DNA of 64,000 nucleotides from Phycomyces blakesleeanus NRRL 1555(-). Lineage: Eukaryota; Mucoromycota; Mucoromycetes; Mucorales; Phycomycetaceae. Positions 35,846 through 47,808 of this stretch are shown here, piece by piece. How positions within the stretch are numbered: the stretch's first letter is position 1; the number at the start of each line of letters is the position of its first letter. The DNA lies in the NCBI RefSeq assembly GCF_001638985.1, contig NW_017265147.1, forward strand, positions 341,545 to 405,544, given 5' to 3'. A program made the position numbers and the translations under genes. The notes under the pieces were generated by a model, which ran no database searches, was not told the origin of the DNA, and saw only the letters and a program-made list of their open reading frames with translations.

Positions 35846-35916
35846 GCCATGATAGTATAGTGGCAGTACGTCGCGTTGTGGCCGCGCTGACCCTGGTTCG
35901 ATTCCAGGTCATGGCA
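35846..35916 (+). tRNA. tRNA-His (GTG)
   Basis: The acceptor GCCATGA pairs with TCATGGC. The A-box region TAGTATAGTGGCAGTAC, anticodon loop TTGTGGC (anticodon GTG) and T arm CCTGG-TTCGATT-CCAGG are all present. One outer anticodon-stem pair (T-C) is mismatched. 71 nt, no intron. An LTR relic of the gypsy-2 type begins 40 bp downstream. Confidence 0.92.
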
Positions 35917-35956
35917 TACTTTTGCTTAGTTTTATGTAGTGTTGTGCTTAATTTTT

Positions 35957-36616
35957 GTCAGACATTATTTTGATGAATCTGTCAAGTCTCAATCTGGTAT
36001 TTCTTTTCTGGCACTTGTAACTAAGTCGCAGAATCAATACCACTGGGGATCGTCAAGTTTATAAATAGTTTTTTTGATAAGAATAAAGATATCTTTTATT
36101 AAATATATTTCTTGACTATTTATATGAATTGATACTTGATTTCTGGCTAAAAGAATAGCTATATTAATATGTCTTAGATGCTAGTTATCCAGTAATATCT
36201 TCTACAAGTATATTCACCATCTTAAACATCTAAAACATATATAAAAGACTAATTAGCAATGACAAGATCTTTTACCCTAAAAGTCAACCATTATTAGTTG
36301 CTTGTGAATTCCAATTTTGATTACCAATGTCAACTCTGACAATGGTTAACTGAAGTACCTTGTTATGCGCAGTAACATCTTTCTCAACATGAACCGCAGT
36401 ATAATGACTCTCCTTTTATTTAAATATAATATAATAGCTACTGCAGATAATGTGCAGTATTAGTTTAGAAAACTATATAAGACAATTTAATTCATATAAA
36501 TAAAAAATATCTTTTATCCTCTCTTTGATTTTACACATACTCCTTGATCCCCAGTGGGTTTGACCTTTTGACTTTGTTATAGTAAAAAGAAGACCAACCC
36601 AGATCGGGAACGACAC
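35957..36616. repeat. Diverged LTR relic(s) of gypsy-2 type between two tRNA genes
   Basis: 35957-35987 (TGTCAGACATTATTTTGATG) matches the inverted end of the gypsy-2 LTR with few changes, and CCACTGGGGATC near 36038 matches its interior in reverse complement, so this part reads on the minus strand. From about 36366 to 36616 the + orientation returns (GCAGTATTAGTTTAGAAAAC, GATCCCCAGTGGGTTTGACC, GAACGACA). The middle is not recognisable. It is probably two rearranged LTR fragments in opposite orientation. The block lies downstream of both flanking tRNAs. Confidence 0.7.
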
Positions 36617-36683
36617 TTTTGTAATAACAAGCCACTAGAACTTGTATCACAAAAATTAAGCATGACACAAGTAAAATAAAAAT

Positions 36684-36765
36684 TCCGGCTTACCAGATTC
36701 GAACTAGTGACCTAAGGATTACAATTCATTACAGTCCTCCGCTCTACCAACTGAGCTAAAGCCGG
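36684..36765 (-). tRNA. tRNA-Tyr (GTA) with 9-nt intron
   Basis: On the minus strand the acceptor CCGGCTT pairs with AAGCCGG, the D arm reads TAGCTCAGTTGGTAGAGC, and the anticodon stem GAGGA pairs with TCCTT (one G-T). The loop CTGTAA is followed by a 9-nt insert TGAATTGTA after the base 3' of the anticodon, the universal position of nuclear tRNA introns. The T arm is ACTAG-TTCGAAT-CTGGT and the discriminator is A. The intron confirms a eukaryotic nuclear gene. Confidence 0.92.
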
Positions 36766-36805
36766 TTCCTGCAGTCCAATTCACAAATGTTTATATACTA
36801 ATGAC

Positions 36806-37174
36806 GTTTAGTTCCTGGAGTTGATACAATTTTGTTTCTGCCAGCTTCACATGTGGAACGTGGCTGTTTGATTCGTTGGAGAATGGGATGGTTGCTAGGC
36901 AAACCAAAAGAATGTCCTGGTGGATCTGATTACACCTCACGTTGCCATTTGTTGAATTGTCCACTTGTTCCTGCAACACTATTTGAACAGTTGCCTCAAC
37001 CTAACTATGACCAGATACACAGAATTGATTTTGCTATCACATCTCTGCCTTTGACATCTCAAGAACTGCGACCTGCATACTGAATACCACTGATGACTAT
37101 TCTTTGGCACATAGATGTTATATATAATCCTGATGGTGACTATTCACATAAGACTGAACATGGTGCTCTTTGGA
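36806..37174 (+). pseudogene. Non-LTR retrotransposon ORF2 C-terminus, relic
   Basis: One frame reads FLPASHVERGCLIRWRMGWL, GKPKECPGGSDYTSR, HLLNCPLVPATLF, DQIHRIDFAITSLPL, a TGA at 37081 where PAYW would be expected, then IPLMTILWHIDVIYN and EHGALWI before TAA. The C..G..H..C arrangement after RWRMGWL resembles the terminal cysteine-histidine motif following the reverse transcriptase of LINE-type elements. This rests on remembered family appearance and is moderate in certainty. It is 5'-truncated, as is usual for such elements, starting about 40 bp from the 5' end of tRNA-Tyr. A T-rich tract follows (37175-37560), with no gene in it. Confidence 0.5.
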
Positions 37175-37560
37175 TATAATTTAGACTTTTCTTTTCTTTC
37201 ATAGCTCTCCACTTTTCATTGTTCTTTACTCTCTTTATCTCTCTTCTTTCTTTTTTGTTCTTTGCTGTCTGAAAAGTTCTTTGTTCTGCAATTCTGTCTT
37301 CTCTCTTTCACTGTTAAAACTATTTTCACAGCTGCAAAGTGAAGAGCAGGTTCAGCATTGAAGCTAGTATGATTTGATCTTCTCTTTCCCCTCTCTTTTT
37401 TTTGCCTTTTGTGATCCCTTGGCACTTTTTTATATCTTCTTTTTGTACTTTGGAGGCTATATGATCTATAGATTGCCAGCAATATTTCTTTTAATAAAAT
37501 ATAATCTTTCATCTGAACTAAAGTCAGCATAGCTGCTTTGTCACGTGTATTATGAATAAA

Positions 37561-37813
37561 TACAGTGTTTAACTGTGTTGTGATATCTGGGACCAGAAGG
37601 ACAGTCTGCTCGGTAGATTTGTCTGGCGGTTTGTTGTGATGTGTTGTCTTGGTTATGAGAGGCTGACATCAACAGTTTATTGATGTGGTGCTGTGTTGAT
37701 GTGGTGCTGTGTTCTTGATGGTAAGAGGAGAATTTTTCCATGCACAAGAAAAATCTCGTTTCCGTCTTCTGTTCCTTCTACACACAATACTTTTTTCTTT
37801 TCCCTTGTTAACA
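37561..37813 (+). repeat. LTR-like relic, copy 1 of a dispersed pair
   Basis: It runs from TGTTGTGATATCTGGGACC (37576) to CCCTTGTTAACA, so it has possible TG..CA ends, and matches 33705-33957 in reverse complement. It contains a short tandem repeat (GATGTGGTGCTGTGTT twice, near 37681-37712). No internal coding region adjoins it. Confidence 0.5.
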
Positions 37814-38692
37814 TATTTGTCTACATTGTACTCATTCAAAATCATAGTCCCCCATGCTAGTAACATTCCTCTTCTACAATGCAAATAATTCATCTTGCCA
37901 ACATCTCTGCGCAACATCAGTATCTTTATTATTATATTTTTACCATAGTTTTATTCATATATTTTATTCTTACCATATTGATTATTCATAATTCTATTTT
38001 TACTATCTTTATTTTTCTGAACTTCTATTATCAACTTAAAATCTTATCAACTATGAAAAGAGAAGCAAGCTCAACTCAATAAATCAACCTATCCTTTGTT
38101 CAGTTTCAGTATCTTTTTCTTGTTTTCTTCTCTTTATGACCTATATCATCTTGCAACATAACATATTGGTTTTTTATTTTTAGGAAGATTGTTTGTTGGT
38201 TTTAGGCTCCTTGTTGGTTATTACTTTTCTGTTTTGTCATTATTTTTTCATATATCTTTCTCTCTCTCTTGATTTTAACAATGATTCTATCGGTTGTTCT
38301 CTCTTTTCTTACCTGTTAACTATCATTGCTTGCTGCCTTTTGCTGTATCCGTCTTCCATTCTATTCTATCGTCATTGTATTTTATTTGCCAAGTGATCTG
38401 TTATAATTTATAACAAATCTAACACTTCACACGTCAGCTTGCTTGATACAGTGAGTAGAGCTTTGTACTCCGAATAGGAAGATCTTGTACCCACTTATTT
38501 CCTTGTATGCCAAGTTTAAATTACTTGGGGGGTCTACTTTTTTATGTTGCAAGGGGCTTTAAATTATAAAGATGTGTAGAAGCAGTGACAGCTTTTACTT
38601 TTGTTGTTTTTTTTTAGAATCTTAATGTTTTTTTTTATATTTTTTTCTCTTTATCAAAACATATTATTATAGAACATAATTGTAATTTTTTA
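37814..38692. other. AT-rich spacer, nothing recognised
   Basis: Low-complexity T-rich sequence. 38432-38510 has tRNA-like words (CAGTGAGTAGAGCTTTG) but no foldable cloverleaf. Confidence 0.4.
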
Positions 38693-40324
38693 TTATCTTT
38701 GTGTATTAAGATTTCTAAAGCAGGAAGAGTTTGCATTTCTAAGAGTGTCTATACAATTCATTGCTTCCCCAAGTAAATTACTAATCACTTGTAATTTGGC
38801 TTCATCAATTCCTGGAACATCCATCAACTGCTCTAAGTCTTCTCTTTGATAATAAAGTGTTGTATTCTGGGCCATGATACTTTGCAACCAAACAGAATTG
38901 TTTCTACCACTTACAACAACTGTATTTCTTTCATTTTCAACTTCCTCATTAACAACTGCCACTTCATGCTCAGATGCAAGCGATCTTTGTAGTTGGAGGT
39001 GGTTGTTTTCCCTTTGAACTATATACACAAAGTCTAGATCAATAAATCTCTTTAGGAGATGTGCGTGTTTACAGGGAATTTATCATGAAGCAAAATTGAG
39101 ACAAGTGCCATTTTGTATCAAATTGTTTGATACATTAACCTGATACTATTGTGCTTCACCTGTAAATGACTTTACTGTCCACTTGCCATTAGAGTTCTCC
39201 ATGCTATTGCCAATCTCATTAAGCAGATTAATGATTATGAAAGGGAACATGTCATCTTGTATGGTATTGACAGAAAAAGAGTGTTGAGCAAGTTCATTTT
39301 CAATTGGACCCATTCATTCATTTTGTATGTAGATTCTTTCCACTTTCTCATTGTAAAAGAACTCCACATCATTTGTCAAAATAAAGATAAGACAGTCCAA
39401 TCGTCTTATGCAAGTATGGCCAAAGTATATGGTTTTCAATTGGTTGTGCCACGATTCGATATAATTGTTCGCCAAATATCTTTGGTAGTCATTTGCAACA
39501 TATGGCCTTCCCCATCTTCTCAACAATTCTTTTGTTCCAATCTATTTACGTTTGAAATAAGTCAGGAATTGTTGCTGACTTTGTATATGAAGCCTAAACT
39601 CCTGGATTTTTCTCAAAAATTCATCCTTATCTGATTCAATAAGTATATTTTTGAAATCGGCCTTAAGCTCATACTTGTATTTGCCAAGTTGTTCTGATGT
39701 GTATGAAGTATCAAGCTTTACATTGCTATCTAAATTATGTTGCCAGGCACGCAAAACATGAAACTTGCAGAAATGAATGATAGTCTGTGGCAATGCTGCT
39801 GTAATTGCATTAACTTCAATAATATTATAATCGATGATAATATATAAGGGAGTGAAACAGCTTTTCTCGCAAAGATGTATAAGCCATTGATTAATGGGGC
39901 CAACACTATGATCGTTTGTAATCATGTATGCAACAGGAGACCCTTTTCCAGTATCAGGATGACAAGTAACAAGCGAGTATAATATTTCAATGTTGCATGC
40001 AGAGATGTTGTGTGTTGCATCAAGACAAAACGACTGGGAAATTCTCATAAGCATCATTTGAGATGGTAATTGAAATCCAAACACAAAATGCTGTGCATTG
40101 TTACTGTATGCAGAAAGATCACCAGTAAAGATACAGTAGTTCTGTGATGGTAACTTCTCATGCATCCAAATATCTAGAGACTTATTTTCATCAGGGTGAA
40201 ACTTATACAGTATCTGATTCTTGAGACTCACACAAAACTCAGTTATTTTTTGGCAGGTTTTTAAAAATTGGCAGTACTTTTTTGAAAAAAGAAAAGTATT
40301 TTTCTGTTTCCATATAATTTTCAT
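38693..40324 (-). pseudogene. Mutator-like (MULE) transposase, family A copy 1
   Basis: Read on the minus strand from about 40324: WMHEKLPSQNYCIFTGDLSA, then the MULE core with FCLDATHNIS (first Asp), GKGSPVAYMITNDHS, IIDYNIIEVNAITAALPQ (Cys of the canonical DC is replaced by Tyr), CKFHVLRAWQHNL and NNYIESWHNQLK (third acidic residue). A SWIM-type remnant (IPCKHAHLLKRF, near 39060) follows, then a low-conservation tail ending NLNTQR. It mirrors copy 2. A frame break lies near 39530 and stops near 39090-39250. The N-terminal zinc-finger exons present in copies 2 and 3 are not recognisable between 40325 and 41027. Confidence 0.85.
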
Positions 40325-41027
40325 AAAAATACCATGGCAAATACCATGATATATTGCATATCAAACTCATATGAAACGCAAGCTCAGATACATCCAATGA
40401 ATAACAACTTTTGTCTTTTGGTTATTTATTATAGTCAATATTTATTTTTATATTTATTTTACATGTTACACTACAATATATTAAGAAGAGAAGTATGAAT
40501 TCTTAGTGGTTCATCTAATAATAAAAAGATATCTTTATTTGCAAGGCATTTGAAGTCTAGGATTGGTTTACCTTTAACAAACAAAGACATTGGTTCCTGA
40601 CAATGTCTTCTATACTTCCAATACACTATTCTACTTGAATGTGATTAGTTCTCTTCATAATGTATTTTTAGTACGATGTACTCTGATAGTTTTCATTAAA
40701 AAAAGAATATAAAGAGTACTACAATTAATAAAAAAAGAAACTATCTTTATAACAAATCAAACATTCTCATAAAGAGCTGAAAGTATATCTTGTAATAATT
40801 AATACGTTATTACTTCAAATTTTCAAAGACTTTATGAATAATGTTGTTGATATAGCACCGCCTTATTTTCTGCCAGTTCAAATTTGAAATTGACCTTTTG
40901 AGGCTTTTTTTCTGTCAGAGGCTTTGTAAGTGGCTTTTTGAAAAAGTTAATTTTTATTGGGGATTTCTTTTATTCCTTCTCTTTTCCTTCTCTTTATTTC
41001 GAATACAAATTAAACACCAATCTCAAC
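40325..41027. other. Spacer between head-to-head MULE copies 1 and 2
   Basis: AT-rich, no gene. It separates MULE copy 1 (read leftward) from copy 2 (read rightward) and may contain the outer ends of both; I see no terminal repeat. Confidence 0.4.
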
Positions 41028-43179
41028 ATGTCCAACCCAATTATTTACAATATTTCAAACATTCAAAATGTTTTAGTCAACTCATCTTTGGAGGGGATTA
41101 AGATGCTTCCTTTTAAAGTAGTCATACCTGTAAAAGCTAGTGAATCGAGACATTGTCTTGACCGAATCAATACTCTTTGTTCAACGAAATAGAATAAAAA
41201 AGACGTCTTGATTCAAAAGAATATTTTTTTGGAGAAACATGTCAATGTCATTGCGCAGGCATATATATACTAGAGCAAGATTCACGCCCTGCATAAAAAG
41301 AATCAAAGGCATGTGGATATAATGGAGCTTTGAAAATAAAGCAGTTCAAAAAGTCTTCTACTATTGTTATGTTCTGTATGACAAGGGACTATAACAATCA
41401 TGTTCCTGGAGACAGATCAGAGATTAGAACTTTGCCCTTGCCTTTTGAAGCTATTAAGTTGATTGAAAATCAACTGAGAAGTGGAAGCAGCTGTAGAAGT
41501 ACAAGAATATCTGTCCTTCGACAGATTGACAGCTAGGGGTGTTGGTGTTAGAAAGCCAAACTATGAAGAGATATACAATAGAATGAAGAAGGTGTGTTAA
41601 AAAAAGATAAAAGAAAGTTCGTATTTAACAGTTTTAGTAAAATGAAATAAAAAGATGACAAATTTATTGTATATGTTCAACTCTGATGAGAAGGCATCTA
41701 TTGCTATCTGGATGAATGAGAAATTGCCAGAAAGAAATTATTGCATTTTTACCGAGACCTTTGTGTTAACAACATTGAAAGCAATCTTTTTGCCTTTGGC
41801 TTTCAATTGCCTGCCCAAGTGAGAGTTATGAGAATAGCTACATCATTCTGCCTTGATGTTACTCATGTCATATCAGCAAGAAGTGGAGAGGTCATATACT
41901 CTTTAGTGACTCAACACAACGTAACTAGAAAAGGGTTTCCTGTTGCTTACATGGTTACAAATGACCAGACAGTCAGGCCGATCAGCCAATGACTTATGCA
42001 TCTTTGTGAGAGAAGCTACTTCCGTCCTTTGAATATCACCATTGACTGTAGTATTCCCAAAGTTAATGCAATTACATCTGCATTTCCTCACGTTGCAATT
42101 CACTATTGTGAATTCTATATTCTTTGTGCTTGGCAAACAAACCTCGACAACAAAGTAAGACTTGATGCGTCATTTACATCAGCCCAGCTGGCAGCATACA
42201 AGCAGGAGTTAAAGAACAAGCTGAAGTATATCTTGATAGAGTCGAATGAAGAAGTATTTTGACAAGAATCCTTGACTTCAAACGCGATATACCCAACCAG
42301 TTACAATTCTTGAGATACTTTGAAACACGATGGACTGGAAGTGAAGTATTACTGAAAAGATGGGGGCACCCTTATGTCAATGACTCGCATAGAAGATATT
42401 TGACAAATAACTATATTGAGTCATGACATAACCAGCTTAAGACTATCTACTTTGGCCATGCTAGAATCAGAAGACTGGATTGCCTCGTGTTTGTCCTTAC
42501 AAACGATGTAGAGTATTTCTACAAATAAGAAGTGGATCATATTCACTTAAACAATGGAAAGATGGGGCCGGTAGAAAACGAACTTGCAAGAAATGAATTT
42601 GCTGCATCTCAGATAGAAGATGACATACTCCCTACTATGATCATCAGTCCATTAAATGTGATTAGTACTAGTATGGATGACTCTGATGGTAAGTGGCAAA
42701 TCAAGTCTTTTACAAATGATACAACATGGTATTCTATCACTGTTGTAAATGATTTAATTGAATGCTGTTTGTGCCCCAGATATATCTCCCGACAAGTGCC
42801 TTGCAAGCATGTATTTCTTCTCAAAAGATACTGTAATATTAACGTCTTATATATAATTCAAAGAGATGCCAATCACTTGGCAATGCAAAGACCAGCAGTG
42901 TTAGCTGAAGAAGAAGAAGTTGTGATTGTTGACAAAGAAGATGGTAGAGAAGATGTTGTAGGTGCTCAAAATGATGTTGATATATCTATTACAGACCTTA
43001 TCACTCACACCACCTTACTTCATCATCAAAGACTCGATCTTGAACACATGCAAACTATTTCTGACATTGATATGTCTGAGATAAATGATATGACTCGTTG
43101 TGTTAAAGAATTGTTAGATAGAATAGATAATATTAGAAATAGAAATAGAAATAGAAATAGAAATATCCAACGTCAATAA
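41028..43179 (+). pseudogene. Mutator-like (MULE) transposase, family A copy 2
   Basis: It starts MSNPIIYNISNIQNVLVNSS at 41028. The N-terminal part is heavily broken (stops near 41190-41560). The core keeps FCLDVTHVIS, RKGFPVAYMVTNDQT, ITIDCSIPKVNAITSAFPH and CEFYILCAWQTNL, with TGA at 41990 and 42424 where copy 1 has Trp (INQWL, IESWHNQ). The frame shifts near 42262. From 42532 a continuous tail carries the SWIM finger CLCPRYISRQVPCKH, then an acidic stretch and a C-terminus of repeated Arg-Asn dipeptides. It shares more than half its residues with copy 1 in the core. Its 3' end lies about 200 bp before the Crypton gene. Confidence 0.87.
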
Positions 43180-43383
43180 AAAAACCATTACACATGTATT
43201 ATTTTGTATTTTATAAAGAAGTGTTTTTTTTCATAAACAAATACTGTTATTTTTAAAAAAAAAACAAAAGAAAAAGTGGTCACTCATTCCTTTGAATCTT
43301 TTTGTCTCAAATTTGAACTGACAGAAAATAAGGTGGTGCTTGATATATTATACATTATTTTATTTCTATTTATTCAGCCTCAA

Positions 43384-45544
43384 ATGAACAATGGAAACAA
43401 TACTACCATCAATGATCCAAGTCTTCAGCATATGATGGACAACACAGTGGCAATGTACAGTAGCAACCAATTGGTATTAGCTCAAAATCTGGACCAGTGC
43501 CCTACAAATATGACAAAAACATATCTTGTAAAGCAAGAAGAATGGAGAGTATGTATAATATAGTTTTCTGTATAAAAAATATTAAAAGTGTTTTTATACA
43601 TCTCAAACAGCAATGGTGTTTCAAGAAAGAATTTGGAGATGGTGAACTTGTGAATGATCAGAAACTAAGCTTTTTCATGATAGATTATGTCATGAATAGA
43701 GAATATAAATTAAAGAGGGATGTTAACAACTCCCCGATTCCATTAGGCAAAGAATCAATAGTGGCCTATGTCAAGGCAGTAGCCAATATATGTAGCAAGC
43801 AGAAAGCTCTTGGATTGAATCCCAATGGTGTAGCAAGAGGACCACTTGTCCATGCTTTCCTTGATACAGCAAATAAGGCACGCGCACAGACTGTTAGAAA
43901 AAACTTTAAAGATTGTGGAAAGAATATACTTAACAAAGGATACACCAAGCAAGAATTAGAAAGAATCAGTCAATATTTCATGGAAAAAAACGATATCTGC
44001 GCATGTCGAGATCGACTTTGCTTTCTTATAAGTCATGCAATACTATGCCAAAGTCAAACAGTTCTTGGAATGCAATTTGCTGACCTTTTCTCTTTGGAAT
44101 TAGACAACCAAGACGCCACACAATGCATTGCTCTGGTAGCAACCATGACCTTTGGAAAAACTAATCAACATGGAAAGATTGAGTATGGATTGTTAATCTG
44201 TTATCCTCAATTTGAATTCTGTTCTATCGGTGCATTGGCCATGAGTTTATTCTCAAGATTTCATTATGAGAATGAGCCATTTCCTGACTTTTCTTCCTGT
44301 GAAAAATGATATGAAACAGCTCTTTTTAAAGGTGATGACCGCTTCAAGCCAATACAATACAAGACACAGCATAAAATATACCTTAAGGCATTCAAATCAG
44401 TTGGGATCCATACTTCAAAGGTCACCCATGCCAACCGCAAAAGTGCTCTCAATATGATTGCACAAGAGAACGTTTCCGGCGACCAACAACGAATGGTTGG
44501 AAGGTGGGGAACAGACCATATAGTGGGATGTTATATGTCAACATTGCCTGTGGAAGCAATAAAGGCTTTAGCAGGGTTCTCTGGAAACAGTAGCAACTTC
44601 TTTTTAGCACGAGCAGTGGTTCAACCTTCGGCTTCTCTACAAACAATGGTTTTCCCAAATATCAAATCTTGGAAACAGAAATTTGCAAATGGAGATGTCC
44701 AAGAGGACATAGCTGGCCCAAATTTTTTGAATTTACTTTCGCGACTTCGAGTGGTATTTCTACAGGTACATGTTATTATTAAAGCACTGTTTGTAATATT
44801 TTTTCTAAGTAATATTTCTTTGCTGCTTTTTTTTAGGACTCTGTTCTTCTGAAAAAGAAATTCCCAGGTTATTATCTTTGGACATGTGCTATCTTCAGCT
44901 CAGAGGAATACAAAAGCTTCAAACAGCAAGTTCTCTCCACAGTACAGCAAGAAGAAGAGGTGTTCATGAGCAATAACAGGATGGATATGGTTATGCCAGA
45001 GATGGTAGATAGTGTCAGAGCTGGTTTCGGAACAGTTCACACCACCATGAATTCGATGCAGTCCATGATATATGCCCACCTCTCTTCACATGCTGCCTCC
45101 ATTAATAGATTAAACAACAATTTTACCAATTTTTTTGCTCTTGGATACAATCAATTCAGTAACTCTACAATTGCAACACCATTGAACCTACCTTTACAGT
45201 GTAACATTATTACATCATAATCTCTACAGCCACTACCCCAAAGTACTTCATTACATAGTGTTGTAACATCTCAACAGCTAACATACCCAGAACAGCCAGA
45301 ACAGTATACAATGAGCCGAAGAATTTTCTCTGTTACTAATGTATGGAGAGAATATGTTTTCAGCTTTAATGGTAGCCCATCCATTCAATCCTTAGGAAAT
45401 AAGTACGGAACTGCATGGAGAAAAGATCGTAAAGAGTCTAGATTTTTTAGTAGAAGAAAAGAGCTGTACGATGCAATTAATAAAAGAGCAGAGTTAGAGA
45501 ATATATCCCCTGAAGAAGCTGCTCAAAGAATGGAGAATGACTGA
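43384..45544 (+). pseudogene. Crypton tyrosine recombinase with GCR1-type DNA-binding domain
   Basis: Cryptons move with a tyrosine recombinase rather than a DDE enzyme. Start MNNGNNTTINDPSLQHMMDN at 43384; in-phase introns at 43549-43610 (62 nt) and 44766-44836 (71 nt). The core has the first Arg in CRDRLCFLISHA, a lysine hairpin near TFGKTNQHGKIEYG, the H-x-x-R box THANRKSALN, GRWGTDH and the presumed nucleophile Tyr in GCYMSTLP. After a linker, MSRRIFSVTNVWREYVF ... YGTAWRKDRKESRFFSRRK matches the GCR1_C DNA-binding domain typical of fungal Cryptons. The whole gene keeps one frame; only TGA at 44307 (EK-stop-YETALF, Trp expected) and TAA at 45218 (Gln-like site) interrupt it. Normal length for the class. 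Inactive as read, but very recently so. Confidence 0.87.
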
Positions 45545-46192
45545 GTTCAGCTTGGAATTTCTCTAGATAAATATAGAGCTTGATTATCGTAAAAGATATA
45601 AAACTATCTTCATTTAATTATTTTTCTACATAAATACTTCTTATTATATTCAATAAATATATACTACTTTCACTGTTATATCAAAATATATGTCTTTATT
45701 TTATGGCTTTCCAGAAAACTATATGAGTAATAAATCATTACAAATACAAGTAATCCCAATCAATAATCATATATATTAGAGCATTATAAGGTAGGAAAGC
45801 TGTCAAGAAAGGTCCATTCTAGTAGTACTAGTAGCCAGCCTTGAATTATATAACTTTTAGTTGACACATATTCATGTTAAAATAAAGACATCCATTATGC
45901 TAAAAACGTCAAAATCGTCCTCTTTTTATTAACAAATTTGGATTTTTTTGGGAAATGAACCTAATTTTTCGAAAAAGGGTATCTCTATGCTCAATCTCAT
46001 CGCACCAAAAATAGCAAGAATAAAACTCAGTCAGACTATGGCCCGAAAGTCTATATTCTCTGGTAGATGATAAAATATTAACCGAAATAGTGACTACCAA
46101 TCCTTTTCTTTGTTTTTGAATTGTTTATTTGAAACAGATATTCTATATCCATTAAATTACGCGTTTTATTAAAATACACACTCTTATCAAAT
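45545..46192. other. Spacer between Crypton and MULE copy 3
   Basis: AT-rich; no frame of note. It should contain the right Crypton boundary and the left end of MULE copy 3, but neither leaves a recognisable repeat. Confidence 0.4.
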
Positions 46193-47808
46193 ATGTCAAT
46201 CAATAACACTCAATCTAATGGAACCATTTACATATTAGCAACAATCTTCCAAGCCTTGGAATGCTCTTCTGTTCCAGGAGTGATGACACTTAGATTAGAA
46301 AATATTATTAGAGTAAAAACATCTAAGTGGAAAGAATGTTTAACAGAGATTGGGGAAGCTTGTGCAGTCAAGTGAGTCATTTGCAATACCAATAAGCAAC
46401 CCACCAACATTACTGCTGAAGAAACCAAAGCAACTGGTATTAAGTTGTGTTTTTCTCAGGAGTATTCCTGTCATTGTTGGGGAACCTATGAATCTAAGGC
46501 AGCTTTGCATGTGGTTCAAAAGCAAACAAAGAAAAACAAGTGTTCTGCTCTTCTTCATGTGAAAGGATTCTTTAAGACACCTGAGTTTTATGAATTTGTT
46601 GTTACAAAAGATCATGCAGAGCATACTCCTGATAATATGCATAGTGACATTTGCACCCTTCCTCTTGCAAAGAAATATCCTCACGAGTTGGCTCAGTAAT
46701 TAGAACAGTCGTCAAAATCTGCTAGTCAAATTAGAATTGATATGTTGAGAGCTGTAGATCGATATGGTAAAAAGTCTGAAAGAAAAGTTAACTATTATGA
46801 TATCTAGAATTTGATGAACAAAGTAAGCTTTAAAAATAATATATCTTATAGCATTTACTTTAATATATTTCTGTAATAGATCAATAAAAAGCTGTATCAT
46901 TTTGACAAAGACCAAATGACTTCTTTTTTAATCTGGATGAAAAACAAACTTCCTGCCTTAAACTTCAACATCTTTAAGGCAAGCACTTCATATTCTCCAG
47001 ATCCATCAGCCTTTGCATATGATTTTATGTCACCCGTTCAGCAAGAAAAAATGAAAACCACAACTTGTTTCTGTTTGGATGCTACTCATGCAATCTCTAG
47101 CAACGTGAATGAGATTCTTTATACTCTTTTGGTGTGTGATGAAGATATTGGTAGAGGATAGCTTGTTGCCTTTATGGTAACCAATGATTGAGATGTAAGC
47201 CCCATTGTGCAGTGGCTGCAGTTCTTAAAGAGATCTTCTTTGCTTGTTGACCTAAAGCAATTTACTATTGATTGTTGTGCAGCAGAAGTTGATGACATTC
47301 TGACAACTTTTCCTGCAACATCCATTCAATTTTGCATCTTTCATGTAACCCAAGCATGGAACCAAAAGTTATCTGACAGTGTGAAAATTCCTGAATCCTT
47401 ACTATCAGAGACACGAATTGTACATGGTATGATGATAAAGTCTCTGCAAGACATCATTTATAAAGAAGACATAGACAAATTTCATCATAAAATTGTACAG
47501 TTTAAAGAAGACTTTGACGACCAAGAAAGCTTCTTGGATTACTTTGAGAGAAACTGGTGCACAGAAGCAAAGTTTAAGATCTGGAGTAGAGCATACCATG
47601 AATGACAATTCTCTCATATGCTCACAAATAGCTATATTGAGTCCTGGCACAATCAATTAAAAACAGTTTTCATGAAAAGATCTAGAAACAAGAGACTTGA
47701 TAAGCTTGTTTTTGTTTTAGTATATGATGTTGAGTATTATTTCACCCAAGAATATGAACGCGTCATGTCAAACAATGATCCAATGAGTTCTTTTAGGGCA
47801 ATGATATA

